Assembly (NCBI GenBank): GCA_963933975.1
Contig: CAWVWE010000017.1
Coordinates: forward strand, 1 to 41,346
Reading direction: 5' to 3'
Length of the DNA: 41,346 nt
Origin: UBA10364 sp905182675
GTDB taxonomy: Bacteria > Bacteroidota > Bacteroidia > Flavobacteriales > Schleiferiaceae
This document shows positions 17,640 through 26,600 of this stretch, one piece after another. Below the pieces are notes generated by a model. The model made no database searches, was not told the DNA's origin, and saw only the letters and a list, made by a program, of their open reading frames with translations. The position numbers and the translations under genes were made by a program. The stretch's first letter is position 1, and the number at the start of each line of letters is the position of its first letter.

Positions 17640-18593
17640 CTATTTCCTCAACTTCACCTTTAAGTTGCTCAACATAGACTGGGTCATTGCGTCAAGATCA
17701 AATGTTGGAGACCAATTCCAATCTTCCCGCGCTGCACTGTCATCAATGCTTTCCGGCCAAGACGCTGCTATTTCCTCTCTGAAGTCAGCTTTACAATCCA
17801 TGGTAAAACCATCTACATATTTCGCGACACTCGCAGCAATAGTGACAGGATCAAAACTGATACCAGCAAGATTATAACTGCTTCTTATTTTCACCTTTTC
17901 ATCAGGAGCTTCAGTCAGTTCTATGGTCGCCCGAATAGCATCGTCCATATACATCATAGGCAAGGCCCTGTGCTCAGACAAAAAACAGGTATAACGACCT
18001 TCTTCTATGGCCTTATAGTAAATCTCTACAGCGTAGTCAGTTGTCCCGCCACCTGGTTGAGATTTCCATGAAATCAATCCGGGATATCTAATGGAACGAA
18101 CGTCAACACCGTATTTAGAAGCATAATATTCGCACCAACGTTCTCCCGCAAGTTTTGAAATTCCATACACCGTCGAAGGCTCCATGATGGTTTGTTGTGG
18201 TGTGTTTTTATGAGGAGTTGTTGGACCAAAAACGGCGATAGAAGACGGCCAAAATATTTTACTCAGTACGCCTTCTCTGGCCAGCTCTAAGGCATGCAGC
18301 AGACTTTGCATATTCAAATCCCATGCCTTCATAGGGAACTTCTCACCTGTTGCACTCAACATGGCTACAAGATGGTACATGGTGTGAACGCTGTATTTTT
18401 CACAAATGGAGCGCATTGCAACCCCATCGCTAGCGTCAAGTAATTCAAAAGGACCGTTTTTAAGTTCTTTCATTTCGGGCTCACGAATATCAGTTGCGAT
18501 AACTGCGTCGTTGCCGTATTTTGCTCTTAGCGTCAAGGTAAGCTCTGTGCCAATTTGGCCACAGGCTCCTAATATAAGTATGGTTGAGTTCAT
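17640..18593 (-). CDS. L-threonine 3-dehydrogenase, short-chain (epimerase-like) type
   Basis: A 317-residue NAD-dependent protein of the extended short-chain dehydrogenase fold. The nucleotide-binding motif G-A-C-G-Q-I-G is at 9-15, a T-D-I-R-E-P adenosine-binding strand follows, and the catalytic Y-x-x-x-K is Tyr143/Lys147. The S-A-T-G-E-K segment near 80-85 and W-P-S-S-I-A-V-F-G-P at 115-124 are typical of the UDP-galactose-epimerase-like threonine dehydrogenases found in flavobacteria. It oxidises L-threonine to 2-amino-3-oxobutyrate. A general NAD-dependent epimerase is the alternative, less likely. Confidence 0.88.
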   Translation of the reverse strand: MNSTILILGACGQIGTELTLTLRAKYGNDAVIATDIREPEMKELKNGPFELLDASDGVAMRSICEKYSVHTMYHLVAMLSATGEKFPMKAWDLNMQSLLHALELAREGVLSKIFWPSSIAVFGPTTPHKNTPQQTIMEPSTVYGISKLAGERWCEYYASKYGVDVRSIRYPGLISWKSQPGGGTTDYAVEIYYKAIEEGRYTCFLSEHRALPMMYMDDAIRATIELTEAPDEKVKIRSSYNLAGISFDPVTIAASVAKYVDGFTMDCKADFREEIAASWPESIDDSAAREDWNWSPTFDLDAMTQSMLSNLKVKLRK

Positions 18594-18618
18594 GCTCCGA
18601 GTGTGATAAAGATCAGAA

Positions 18619-18647
18619 TTGAGTGGTTTAAAGATAACCTATCTTTG
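18619..18647 (+). promoter_or_regulatory. Predicted promoter of trhO-pccB-tatD-ansA
   Basis: TTG at 18619-18621 and a perfect TATCTTTG at 18640-18647, 18 bases apart, followed after 20 bases by the ATG at 18668. Confidence 0.55.
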
Positions 18648-18667
18648 CAGTAATAAATTGCCATCAT

Positions 18668-19735
18668 ATGGATCCTAACGCGGGGAAACGAAATTTAGTC
18701 AATAAACTCAGTAGGGAGGAGCTTCAGGCTAAACTTGAAGGAGAGAATTTTGATAGAATTACGCTGTCGTTTTATAAGTATGTGATCATAGACAACCCAC
18801 AAGAATTGCGTGATGAATTATTTCAGCAATGGTTTTCTTGGGATTGCCTGGGACGTATTTATGTTTCTCATGAAGGGATCAATGCACAAATGAATATTCC
18901 TCAGGAACACTGGACGGATTTTGAAAAATCGATTCGTTCAAATCAGTTCTTCCATGATGTACCCTTTAAGATCGCAGTAACAGATAAAACGGAGGGTAAA
19001 TCTTTTCTAAAGCTCAAAGTAAAGGTGCGTGAGCAAATTGTAGCTGATGGACTTCAGCTCGGTGACTATGATGTAACAGATGTGGGCAAGCACCTTGACG
19101 CCAAGTCATGGAATGAAGCGATCGAGAATGATGACCCTCTTGTTGTGGATATGCGCAACCATTATGAAAGTGAGATTGGTCATTTTGAGGGAGCTGTTCT
19201 ACCAGAGGCTGAAACATTTCGTGATGAATTGCCCATGGTATTAGAGAAACTTAAAGGTCAAGAAAACAGAAAAGTATTGCTGTATTGTACTGGTGGTATT
19301 CGTTGCGAAAAAACTTCAGCGTATCTGAAGCATCATGGATTTGCTGATGTGAACCAGCTTCATGGTGGTATTATAGATTACGCTCGACAAATAGATCAGG
19401 AGAATCTCCCCAATAAATTTCACGGAGTGAATTTCGTGTTCGATGAACGATTAGGTGAAGAAATTTCGCAAGAAGTGATCTCAGAATGTCACCAGTGTGG
19501 CCAGCCCTCTGCGCGTCACGCAAACTGCATCAATAAAGCTTGTAACCTCTTGTTTATTCAATGCGAAGAATGCGAACTAAAACATGAAGGGTGCTGTACA
19601 CCACAATGTATAGATGTAATCCACGCTACGGAAGAAGAACAAATTGAAATCCGAAGAAAAGCGAAGGAAACCAAAAGATACCACAGACATAGTAAAGTAA
19701 ATTTGCGCGATGCCTTTTCCAAAGATGTAAATTGA
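18668..19735 (+). CDS. trhO: tRNA uridine(34) hydroxylase, rhodanese-like (TrhO/YceA)
   Basis: The 355-residue protein has the family's N-terminal acylphosphatase-like domain (about 30-125, with Y-V-S-H-E-G-I-N-A-Q), a rhodanese domain (about 145-245) with the active-site loop C-T-G-G-I-R-C-E (Cys207 and Cys213), and the cysteine-rich C-terminal domain (C-H-Q-C-G onwards to C-C-T-P-Q-C). TrhO forms 5-hydroxyuridine at tRNA position 34 with oxygen. It is 27 bases upstream of pccB and probably begins a four-gene transcript. Confidence 0.93.
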   Translation: MDPNAGKRNLVNKLSREELQAKLEGENFDRITLSFYKYVIIDNPQELRDELFQQWFSWDCLGRIYVSHEGINAQMNIPQEHWTDFEKSIRSNQFFHDVPFKIAVTDKTEGKSFLKLKVKVREQIVADGLQLGDYDVTDVGKHLDAKSWNEAIENDDPLVVDMRNHYESEIGHFEGAVLPEAETFRDELPMVLEKLKGQENRKVLLYCTGGIRCEKTSAYLKHHGFADVNQLHGGIIDYARQIDQENLPNKFHGVNFVFDERLGEEISQEVISECHQCGQPSARHANCINKACNLLFIQCEECELKHEGCCTPQCIDVIHATEEEQIEIRRKAKETKRYHRHSKVNLRDAFSKDVN

Positions 19736-19762
19736 AGCCAGAACTTAAGCATTAGAACCACC

Positions 19763-21304
19763 ATGCAGGATAAACGTCAAGAACTACTAGATTTAAGAGC
19801 TAAAAGCAAAGAAGGCGGCGGCATTAAACGTATTGAAGCTCAGCATGCAAAGGGAAAACTCACCGCGCGCGAGCGAATATTCTTTCTCCTAGATGAAGGG
19901 TCATTTCAGGAGATGGGCGCTCTAGTACAGCACCGGAGTAACCTCTTTGGATTAGACCAGCAGAAAATCTTGGGTGATGGAGTCATCACCGGATATGGAA
20001 CCGTCAATGGAAGATTAATCTATGTCTTTGCTCAGGACTTCACTGTTCTTGGAGGTTCACTGGCTGAGGCACATGCAGAGAAAATCGTGAAATTGATGGA
20101 TTTGGCCATGAAAAACGGCGCTCCGTTGATCGGTCTTAATGATAGCGGTGGTGCCCGTATTCAGGAGGGCGTTGTCTCTTTAGGAGGGTACAGCGATATT
20201 TTTTACCGCAATGTACAGGCCTCAGGTGTCATACCTCAATTATCGGCAATGATGGGCCCTTGTGCGGGCGGTGCGGTATATTCTCCCGCATTGACAGACT
20301 TCATCATGATGGTGGAGGACACCTCCTATATGTTTGTCACAGGACCTAATGTGGTCAAAACGGTAACCCATGAAGAAGTTACTGCGGAAGAACTGGGCGG
20401 GGCCAGTGCGCATGCAACGAAGAGCGGCGTAACCCACCTCACCTATCCGAACGAAATAGACTTGATAGAGGGATTGAAAAAGTTGTTGAGTTATGTTCCT
20501 CAAAACTGTGATGAAGAAGCACCTTCATTGCCTTATTCAGGCGGTGATGAAACGCGTATGGTTTTACAGGACATTGTTCCAGACAATGCCAACCAGCCTT
20601 ATGATATGAAGGAAGTCATCTCAGGAACTATAGATGAGGGTTCTTTCTTTGAAGTCCACAAAGATTTCGCTGAAAACATGATAGTAGGCTTTGCCCGACT
20701 CGCTGGAAAGTCAATCGGGATTGTGGCCAATCAGCCCGCTTATTTGGCTGGAGTGTTAGATATCCAAGCGTCTCAAAAGGGCGCTAGATTCGTGAGGTTT
20801 TGTGATGCTTTTAATATCCCATTGCTGGTCTTTGAAGATGTTCCTGGTTTCCTTCCAGGAACGGATCAAGAGTGGAATGGAATTATCACAAATGGCGCGA
20901 AACTACTCTATGCATTTAGTGAAGCCACCGTCCCAAGAATTACGGTGATCACTCGCAAGGCATATGGCGGCGCTTACTGCGTGATGAATTCTAAACAAAT
21001 CGGTGCAGATATGAATTTCGCATGGCCCTCTGCAGAGATCGCGGTGATGGGTGCGAAAGGTGCTGCCGAAATTATTTTTAAAAGAGACATACAAGGCGCT
21101 GAAGATCCTGCCGTTGAATTGGCAGAGAAAGAAGCTGAATATGCTCAAGAATTTGCGAACCCCTATAAGGCCGCGTCACGTGGTTATATAGACGAAGTTA
21201 TACTTCCGGAAGAGACGAGATCTCTTTTAATAAGAGCCTTTAAGATGCTTGAAAATAAAGCACAACAACTCCCGAAAAAGAAACACGGCAATATGCCTCT
21301 TTAA
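19763..21304 (+). CDS. pccB: Acyl-CoA (propionyl-CoA) carboxylase beta subunit, carboxyltransferase
   Basis: The 513-residue protein is the carboxyltransferase of a biotin-dependent acyl-CoA carboxylase. Visible blocks are G-K-L-T-A-R-E-R, the first oxyanion region with G-G-S-L-A-E-A-H and N-D-S-G-G-A-R-I-Q-E-G, G-P-C-A-G-G-A-V-Y-S-P, and in the C-terminal half P-G-F-L-P-G and R-K-A-Y-G-G-A-Y-C-V-M. It transfers carbon dioxide from carboxybiotin to propionyl-CoA, giving methylmalonyl-CoA; the epimerase for that product is also in this window (31088). The alpha/biotin-carrier subunit is not here. The tatD start overlaps its stop by one base. Confidence 0.92.
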   Translation: MQDKRQELLDLRAKSKEGGGIKRIEAQHAKGKLTARERIFFLLDEGSFQEMGALVQHRSNLFGLDQQKILGDGVITGYGTVNGRLIYVFAQDFTVLGGSLAEAHAEKIVKLMDLAMKNGAPLIGLNDSGGARIQEGVVSLGGYSDIFYRNVQASGVIPQLSAMMGPCAGGAVYSPALTDFIMMVEDTSYMFVTGPNVVKTVTHEEVTAEELGGASAHATKSGVTHLTYPNEIDLIEGLKKLLSYVPQNCDEEAPSLPYSGGDETRMVLQDIVPDNANQPYDMKEVISGTIDEGSFFEVHKDFAENMIVGFARLAGKSIGIVANQPAYLAGVLDIQASQKGARFVRFCDAFNIPLLVFEDVPGFLPGTDQEWNGIITNGAKLLYAFSEATVPRITVITRKAYGGAYCVMNSKQIGADMNFAWPSAEIAVMGAKGAAEIIFKRDIQGAEDPAVELAEKEAEYAQEFANPYKAASRGYIDEVILPEETRSLLIRAFKMLENKAQQLPKKKHGNMPL

Positions 21305-22095
21305 TGTTTACAGATACCCATTGTCACCTATATGATCAAGCTTTTAGTGATCGTAAATCAGAAGTGCAACTCGCTGCAATTGCTGCAGGAGTTACAACGA
21401 TTCTATTACCAAATATTTCTGCCGCGAGTCTGCCATTGTTAGATGGAGTTGACGCGAGTTTTCCTGAGCTAAAGACTTATGGGATGGTAGGACTTCACCC
21501 TTGTTATGTAAAGGAAGATTGGGAGTCAGAATTAGACATGATAAGATCTCATTACCTCAAAAATCCTGAAAAGTATTGTGCAGTGGGAGAGATAGGAATG
21601 GATTTATATTGGGATACCACTACGCAGGATATTCAAATTCAAGCGTTAGAGACTCAGTTGGATTGGGCAGTGGAATGGGATTTACCTATTGTTTTGCACG
21701 TGAGGAGTAGTTTTAAGCAACTTTTACCAGTCCTAGAGGCTGCGCAATTAAAACATGAAGGCAGGATCCGTGGAGTATTTCATTGCTTTAGTGGAGGAAA
21801 GAAGCAGGTTAAACGCATCTTGAAACTGGGTGAGTTTTACTTTGGCCTAGGTGGGTCTTATACCTTTAACAGATCTGCCACGGACATCGTGATTGAAGGC
21901 ATTCCAAGAGATAGAATTCTTTTAGAAACGGATGCGCCTTATCTTACTCCAAGTGCTTTTAAAGGGTCTAAAAACGAACCAGCATTCATGGCTGAGGTCG
22001 CTCAAGTAGTCGCTGAAGTTCTTACAACCAGCTTAGAAGAAGTAGCTCTCCTGACCAGTACTAATGCAAAAAGACTATTTTCACTAGATGCGTAA
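21304..22095 (+). CDS. tatD: TatD-family metal-dependent DNase/hydrolase
   Basis: The 263-residue protein is a TIM-barrel metal hydrolase. The metal-binding D-T-H-C-H is at residues 3-7, the V-G-E-I-G-M-D segment with a metal-bridging glutamate is near 95-101, and I-V-L-H-V-R, F-H-C-F-S-G and L-L-E-T-D-A-P-Y-L-T-P complete the family pattern. Members act as 3'-5' exonucleases or D-aminoacyl-tRNA deacylases. It overlaps pccB by one base and ansA by eight bases, so translation is probably coupled. Confidence 0.93.
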   Translation: MFTDTHCHLYDQAFSDRKSEVQLAAIAAGVTTILLPNISAASLPLLDGVDASFPELKTYGMVGLHPCYVKEDWESELDMIRSHYLKNPEKYCAVGEIGMDLYWDTTTQDIQIQALETQLDWAVEWDLPIVLHVRSSFKQLLPVLEAAQLKHEGRIRGVFHCFSGGKKQVKRILKLGEFYFGLGGSYTFNRSATDIVIEGIPRDRILLETDAPYLTPSAFKGSKNEPAFMAEVAQVVAEVLTTSLEEVALLTSTNAKRLFSLDA

Positions 22096-23095
22096 AATTG
22101 CTTTAATATATACGGGAGGAACCATTGGAATGCGCCGCAATGATGTTGGAAAACTCACTCCAATGGAGTTTGAAGCGGTCAGCGATAAAGTACCGTCTTT
22201 GAAGCTACTGCCAATTGATATTATTCCTGTAGCCCTAGCACATCCAATTGACAGTTCAGAAATGACTCCTGCGATTTGGATTGAGCTCACCCAGACCATT
22301 GAATCACTTATGGATCAGGTGGATGGTTTTGTGATTTTACACGGTACAGATACGATGGCGTATACGGCTTGTGCTTTGAGTTTTATGATTCAGGGTTTGC
22401 GAAAGCCAGTTATTATTACAGGTTCTCAGTTGCCGGTAGGTGTTCTCCGAACTGATGCAGTGGAAAACTTGGTGAGCGCCTTTGAATTCGCTGCCATGGT
22501 TGATGAAAATGACAATGGCTTGATTCAGGAAGTATGTATTTACTTCGAATACCAACTCTTGAGGGGTAATCGTGCTTATAAACGATCTTCAAATGAGTTT
22601 GATGCATTTAGTTCGCCAAACTTTCCTGCCTTAGCGGAAAGCGGAGTTAAAGTAACCGTTGCAAACGAGCTTCTTTGGAAGTCAAAAGGTCCGTTGCTAT
22701 TCCAGAAAAAATTGGCCCAGGAAGTAGGAGTAGTCACTTTATACCCCGGACTGATATATGATCAATTGCCTGTTTTAAAGCATTGGAAAGTTCTTTTATT
22801 GAGAACATTTGGAGCTGGAAACGCTCCTAGATCGAATCAATTCTTGAAATTTTTACAAGAAGTGGAAAAAAACGGAACCATAATTGTCAATACTTCACAG
22901 TGTGTCAGTGGATCTGTAGTTCCGGGACTTTACGATAGCTCAAGTACCTTAGAGCAGGTTAAAATGCTAAGCGCCAATGACATGACGTTTGAAAGTGCTT
23001 TAGTGAAAGCTATGGTATTGCTTGGTCAGGAGCTTTCAGAAGAGGAATTTCGAAGTAAGTTTACCACAAGTCTTTCAGGAGAGCTTACAGATTAG
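22088..23095 (+). CDS. ansA: Type I L-asparaginase
   Basis: The 335-residue protein hydrolyses L-asparagine to aspartate and ammonia. It has the nucleophile motif Y-T-G-G-T-I-G at residues 8-14 and the second active-site motif H-G-T-D-T-M near 84-89. No signal peptide, so this is the cytoplasmic type I enzyme. Its ATG lies inside the 3' end of tatD (eight-base overlap). No terminator is seen before the next promoter-like element at 23117. Confidence 0.93.
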   Translation: MRKIALIYTGGTIGMRRNDVGKLTPMEFEAVSDKVPSLKLLPIDIIPVALAHPIDSSEMTPAIWIELTQTIESLMDQVDGFVILHGTDTMAYTACALSFMIQGLRKPVIITGSQLPVGVLRTDAVENLVSAFEFAAMVDENDNGLIQEVCIYFEYQLLRGNRAYKRSSNEFDAFSSPNFPALAESGVKVTVANELLWKSKGPLLFQKKLAQEVGVVTLYPGLIYDQLPVLKHWKVLLLRTFGAGNAPRSNQFLKFLQEVEKNGTIIVNTSQCVSGSVVPGLYDSSSTLEQVKMLSANDMTFESALVKAMVLLGQELSEEEFRSKFTTSLSGELTD

Positions 23096-23116
23096 GAAAT
23101 CGACACCAATTTTTTG

Positions 23117-23124
23117 TATTTTCG
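23117..23124 (+). promoter_or_regulatory. Predicted -7 element of the energiser operon
   Basis: TATTTTCG, one change from TAnnTTTG and the same form as in front of rplM, lies 76 bases before the exbB-like ATG. No clear -33 element. Confidence 0.35.
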
Positions 23125-23200
23125 GCCTTCATTGTGCTGTCACTGTTTAGTGATATGAACATGTCCTAACACTGTTAAATAGAAATAAACACAAGTTAAA

Positions 23201-24070
23201 ATGAAAAAAGCACTCTCTTTGTTTGCTATCGTTGTCCTGTCAATGGGTACCGTTAACGCTTATGCCCAAGAAGATATGGCGGCTACTGAAGAAGTAGTAG
23301 CTGATTCGGCTGTTATTGAAACAATGGATTCTGCAGATGCAGCCGTTGATTCTGCAGCTGCAACAACTGATTCTGCTGTTACTGAAGAAGTAGCTGAAGA
23401 AGCTGTAGTTGAAGAATCTGCTCCTGCAGAAAAAGCATTCACTCAAATTTTGAAAGAAAAATTTATTGAAGGTGGCGCATTCTTTATGTCTTTTGTATTG
23501 CTTGCCTTGGTTTTAGGTTTAGCTCTAGTTATCGAGCGTATCATTTATCTGACTTTTGCCCAGACCAACACTGAAAAGTTGTTGAACGAAGTAGAAGGCG
23601 CACTTAATAACGGTGGAATTGAAGCTGCTAAAGAGGTTTGTCGCAATACTCGCGGACCAGTAGCAACGATCTTCTTTGAAGGTTTAGACCATTACTCGGA
23701 GGGCCTAGACATGGTAGACAAGTCTATTATGAGCGTAGGTTCAGTAGAGAACGGTAAGCTTGAAAAGGGAGTTTCTTGGATCTCATTATTTATTGCCTTG
23801 GCTCCAATGCTTGGTTTCATGGGAACGGTAATCGGTATGATCGGTGCATTTGATGCAATTGAAGCAGCGGGTGATATCAACCCTTCTCTTGTAGCGGGTG
23901 GTATTAAAATAGCCCTTTTGACAACTGTATTTGGTTTGATCGTTGCGATTATCCTACAAGTCTTTTACAACTTAATCGTTGCAATGATTGACAGTATTGT
24001 AATAAACATGGAAGATGCTTCTATCTCTTTCCTTGATTTATTGGTAGCGTTCAATAAGAAAAACTCATAA
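23201..24070 (+). CDS. MotA/TolQ/ExbB-type proton channel with N-terminal signal peptide and acidic repeat
   Basis: The 289-residue protein has a signal peptide (1-23, ending A-Y-A-Q), then an Ala/Glu/Asp-rich stretch (24-78) built from D-S-A units of seven to eight residues, then a TolQ/ExbB core. The core has membrane helices at about 92-115, 184-208 and 232-258, and the conserved L-A-P-M-L-G-F-M-G-T-V-I-G-M-I segment. Such proteins form the proton channel that drives ExbD. It is first in a four-gene operon with a small membrane protein and two ExbD proteins. The cleavable leader plus acidic linker is an extension not found in E. coli ExbB, though an N-terminal signal and periplasmic extension are common in Bacteroidota and some other ExbB proteins. 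Confidence 0.88.
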   Translation: MKKALSLFAIVVLSMGTVNAYAQEDMAATEEVVADSAVIETMDSADAAVDSAAATTDSAVTEEVAEEAVVEESAPAEKAFTQILKEKFIEGGAFFMSFVLLALVLGLALVIERIIYLTFAQTNTEKLLNEVEGALNNGGIEAAKEVCRNTRGPVATIFFEGLDHYSEGLDMVDKSIMSVGSVENGKLEKGVSWISLFIALAPMLGFMGTVIGMIGAFDAIEAAGDINPSLVAGGIKIALLTTVFGLIVAIILQVFYNLIVAMIDSIVINMEDASISFLDLLVAFNKKNS

Positions 24071-24075
24071 TTAGT

Positions 24076-24483
24076 ATGGCTAGTAAACTTCCATTTTTTG
24101 GACGTATTCTAGGGATCTTACTAGGTGTGATTGGTGTAATCATGTTTATCATGGTTGCCTCAAATGACAGCAGTGCTCCTGGATTTGTGTCCTACGGAAT
24201 TATCATTACCATTATTGGTGTGATCGTTGCCGTGTTGAGCTTTTTACTTTCACTTGTGGTCAACCCAAAGGGGATCAAAGGTGTAGGTATTGGACTGGCC
24301 GCAGTTGTGGTTTTAGGGATATTGAGTTATGCCTTTGCAGACGGGTCAGATTATCAGAATTATAAAGATGTGACTTTAGAGACATCACTTGCGGTTAGCG
24401 CAATGTTGAATGCGTTCTACATTTTAGCGGCAGGTGCTGTTTTAGCTGTAGTATATTCAATCGTTTCTAGAGCAATTAAATAA
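24076..24483 (+). CDS. Small four-helix membrane protein in the ExbB/ExbD operon, unknown function
   Basis: I know no function for this 135-residue protein. It shows four hydrophobic helices (about 8-28, 34-62, 68-88 and 107-132), with an acidic loop (D-G-S-D-Y-Q-N-Y-K-D) between helices 3 and 4 that faces one side. It starts six bases after the ExbB-like gene and ends eight bases before the first exbD. A small membrane protein in this position occurs in related operons, so I infer a structural or assembly role in the energiser complex. Confidence 0.7.
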   Translation: MASKLPFFGRILGILLGVIGVIMFIMVASNDSSAPGFVSYGIIITIIGVIVAVLSFLLSLVVNPKGIKGVGIGLAAVVVLGILSYAFADGSDYQNYKDVTLETSLAVSAMLNAFYILAAGAVLAVVYSIVSRAIK

Positions 24484-24490
24484 GGTCTAA

Positions 24491-25075
24491 ATGGCAAGAA
24501 ATAAAAGAGCCATACCAGAAATCAATGCAGGTTCAATGGCTGACATTGCTTTCCTATTGCTGATCTTTTACCTTGTAACCACTACCATGGATACGGATAA
24601 AGGGATCAATAGAAAGCTTCCGCCGTTTGATGAAGAGCTGATTCAAGACCCTCCACCTATTAAGGAGCGTAACATCTTTACCGTTCTAGTCAATTCTAAT
24701 GACCAGTTGTTAGTTGAGGATGAATACCTTGAAATCGGGCAATTGCGCGAGAAAGCCATGGAATTCATTGACAACAATGGTGACAGATCATGTGACTATT
24801 GTAAAGGCTACGGAATGTCGATCAGTTCAGATAACCCTGACAAAGCGGTTATTTCTTTGCAAAATGATCGTGGTACTTCTTATGGAATGTATGTGAAAGT
24901 TCAGAACGAACTTATCGCTGCCTACGAAGATTTACGCGACGAGTATGCAGAGAGTGAATATGGTCGCAGTTACCGTGAAATGGATTCTGAAGAGGACCGT
25001 GAGATCATTAAAGAAATCAAGACTTCTTACCCTCAGAAAATATCTGAGGCAGAACCGTTAAATATTGGTGGATAA
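24491..25075 (+). CDS. ExbD/TolR-type biopolymer transport protein (first copy)
   Basis: The 194-residue protein has a short cytoplasmic N-terminus, one membrane helix at about 18-37 with the conserved channel aspartate (S-M-A-D-I-A-F-L-L-L), and a periplasmic domain longer than usual for ExbD. That domain includes a C-D-Y-C pair near residues 98-101 and a very acidic, helical C-terminal part (about 135-185). With the ExbB-like protein it should convert the proton gradient into mechanical work on an outer-membrane partner. Its stop overlaps the start of the second exbD by one base. Confidence 0.88.
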   Translation: MARNKRAIPEINAGSMADIAFLLLIFYLVTTTMDTDKGINRKLPPFDEELIQDPPPIKERNIFTVLVNSNDQLLVEDEYLEIGQLREKAMEFIDNNGDRSCDYCKGYGMSISSDNPDKAVISLQNDRGTSYGMYVKVQNELIAAYEDLRDEYAESEYGRSYREMDSEEDREIIKEIKTSYPQKISEAEPLNIGG

Positions 25076-25569
25076 TGGCAGTACTTAAGAAAAAGAAGGA
25101 TAAAGCTTTGCCCGCGATGAATACGTCGGCGCTTCCTGATATTGTTTTTATGTTGTTGTTCTTCTTTATGGTTGCTACGGTAATGCGTGAAGTTGATCTG
25201 AAGGTGGCAGTAAACAAACCTCAGGCTACGGAAATCCAAAAGCTGGAGCGGAAGTCATTAGTGACCTACATCTATGCTGGTGCGCCTAGTAAGAAATACC
25301 AAGATAAGTTTGGGAAATCACCACGTATTCAATTGAATGATTCTTTTGCTACATTGGATGATGTTCAAGCCTTTGTTATTTCGGAACGCGAGACCAAGTC
25401 TGAAGAAGAGCGTCCATTAATGACGATGAGTATTAAAGCCGATAGATCTGTGAAAATGGGTCTCATATCAGATATCAAATTGCAATTGCGCAAGGCGCAA
25501 GCGTTGAAAATTAATTACAGTTCACTGCAGCCTAAAAACGTTGATGCGCTTTACAGCTCTGAGAACTAG
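25075..25569 (+). CDS. ExbD/TolR-type biopolymer transport protein (second copy)
   Basis: The 164-residue protein has the N-terminal helix with the channel aspartate (A-L-P-D-I-V-F-M-L-L-F-F-F-M) and a periplasmic domain ending in a normal ExbD fold (M-S-I-K-A-D-R-S-V-K). It differs clearly from the first copy, so the two are probably non-equivalent subunits rather than a recent duplication. It is the last gene of the operon and is followed by a strong terminator. Confidence 0.9.
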   Translation: MAVLKKKKDKALPAMNTSALPDIVFMLLFFFMVATVMREVDLKVAVNKPQATEIQKLERKSLVTYIYAGAPSKKYQDKFGKSPRIQLNDSFATLDDVQAFVISERETKSEEERPLMTMSIKADRSVKMGLISDIKLQLRKAQALKINYSSLQPKNVDALYSSEN

Positions 25570-25588
25570 CAAAACATTATTGTAAATT

Positions 25589-25623
25589 AAAAAAGCCGAT
25601 CCCACTGGGATCGGCTTTTTTGT
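25589..25623. terminator. Intrinsic terminator of the exbB-exbD operon
   Basis: A perfect 15-bp stem (25589-25603 with 25607-25621) with a three-base loop, flanked by A and T runs, between the convergent exbD and CPBP-protease genes; it can act on both strands. Confidence 0.93.
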
Positions 25624-25672
25624 TGCTCCATTTTTTATTGGACTAGTTGTTACTTAAAATCACGCTACATCC

Positions 25673-26581
25673 TTAACGCAGCCAAGCGGTGTGTGACTGG
25701 TAGATGTTTCTGAGCCATAGAAGCCCCAATATGCAAGGAATTATGCCAAGAGCGGATATCCATGATCCAGCAACTACGGAGGTATCTGGGAGCACGCCGT
25801 TGTTTATATAAGCACTTCCTAAAGCAAACGAATTATTTATAGCGTGCAGCAATATAGGTGCCCATAGTGATCCTGTCCAGATTCTTACGAAGCCAAAAGT
25901 GAGGCCCATAAAAAAAATTGGCAGCATGCTTAATGGTTGTTGGTGGGCAAAAGCAAAGCAAAGAGCGCTTAGGATTACTGCTGTCGGTGCGCCGAAGTTG
26001 CTGTGTAAAATCTTTTGTAAAACACCACGGAAGAAAAGCTCTTCACCAAAGGCGGGGATAACAACCATGACCATAACATTTGCCGCTAAAACCGATAGTG
26101 TCATCTCCGAGAGGAGTGTAGTGAGTGTGCTTGTCATCTGGTTTTCTTGTGCGATTAACGTATCCGCCCAAGGGTAGTCTGGAAGCATATGGTTAACATG
26201 TGATAGAAGGTCTATCGCAAAGAAGGAACCTACGGCAACCAGTATGAGTGCTAAAAAAGTAAAGTATGTAGGAGGAAGGTTCTTTGCATTCTTTCGAGCA
26301 TGTGGAGCAGACGAATAAGTGGGGAGTGTATTTAAGCCTAAAAAAGCTGCGGGTGTACTGGATGCGTGCTGTGCTAAAAAGAGTGGCGGCATCAGAAAAA
26401 GTCCAATAGATATAGAGAGTTGTAGCCAGCGCATCCCAGTAGCACTCGCTAATCCAAAGGTACTTTTAACAAAAGTCATTCCTATTCCGCCAAAGAAAAA
26501 CAAGGAGACCATGGTGATTAATATAAAAACCATCATAGTTCTTGCAGTTCCCCACTCAAGTGTCTTGTCAGTGTCGCCCAT
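25673..26581 (-). CDS. CPBP-family (CAAX/Abi) intramembrane glutamic protease
   Basis: A 302-residue membrane protein with about seven hydrophobic segments. The CPBP motifs are present: E-E-L-F-F-R-G with Glu180, Glu181 and Arg185, F-A-H-Q with His213, and the last motif H-A-I-N-N with His246. Members cleave or process membrane substrates; the target here is unknown. I use the ATG at 26581 because the frame upstream lies inside the divergent dusB gene and is not membrane-protein-like. Confidence 0.85.
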   Translation of the reverse strand: MGDTDKTLEWGTARTMMVFILITMVSLFFFGGIGMTFVKSTFGLASATGMRWLQLSISIGLFLMPPLFLAQHASSTPAAFLGLNTLPTYSSAPHARKNAKNLPPTYFTFLALILVAVGSFFAIDLLSHVNHMLPDYPWADTLIAQENQMTSTLTTLLSEMTLSVLAANVMVMVVIPAFGEELFFRGVLQKILHSNFGAPTAVILSALCFAFAHQQPLSMLPIFFMGLTFGFVRIWTGSLWAPILLHAINNSFALGSAYINNGVLPDTSVVAGSWISALGIIPCILGLLWLRNIYQSHTAWLR

Positions 26582-26596
26582 CTGGTTGTATTTTTG
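26565..26596 (+). promoter_or_regulatory. Predicted promoter of dusB (leaderless transcript likely)
   Basis: TTG at 26565-26567 and a perfect TATTTTTG at 26589-26596 are 21 bases apart. The dusB ATG begins only five bases after the second box, so the expected transcription start is at or very near the start codon. The -33 box lies inside the first codons of the divergent CPBP gene. Confidence 0.6.
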
Positions 26597-26600
26597 CACT

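Noticed and set aside
23240..23446. Serine- and cysteine-rich minus-strand frames opposite the exbB-like gene
   Set aside because: They mirror the low-complexity Ala/Glu/Asp repeat of the channel protein.
26319..26600. N-terminal extension of the dusB frame
   Set aside because: It is antisense to the CPBP protease gene, and DusB proteins normally begin at the ATG at 26601.
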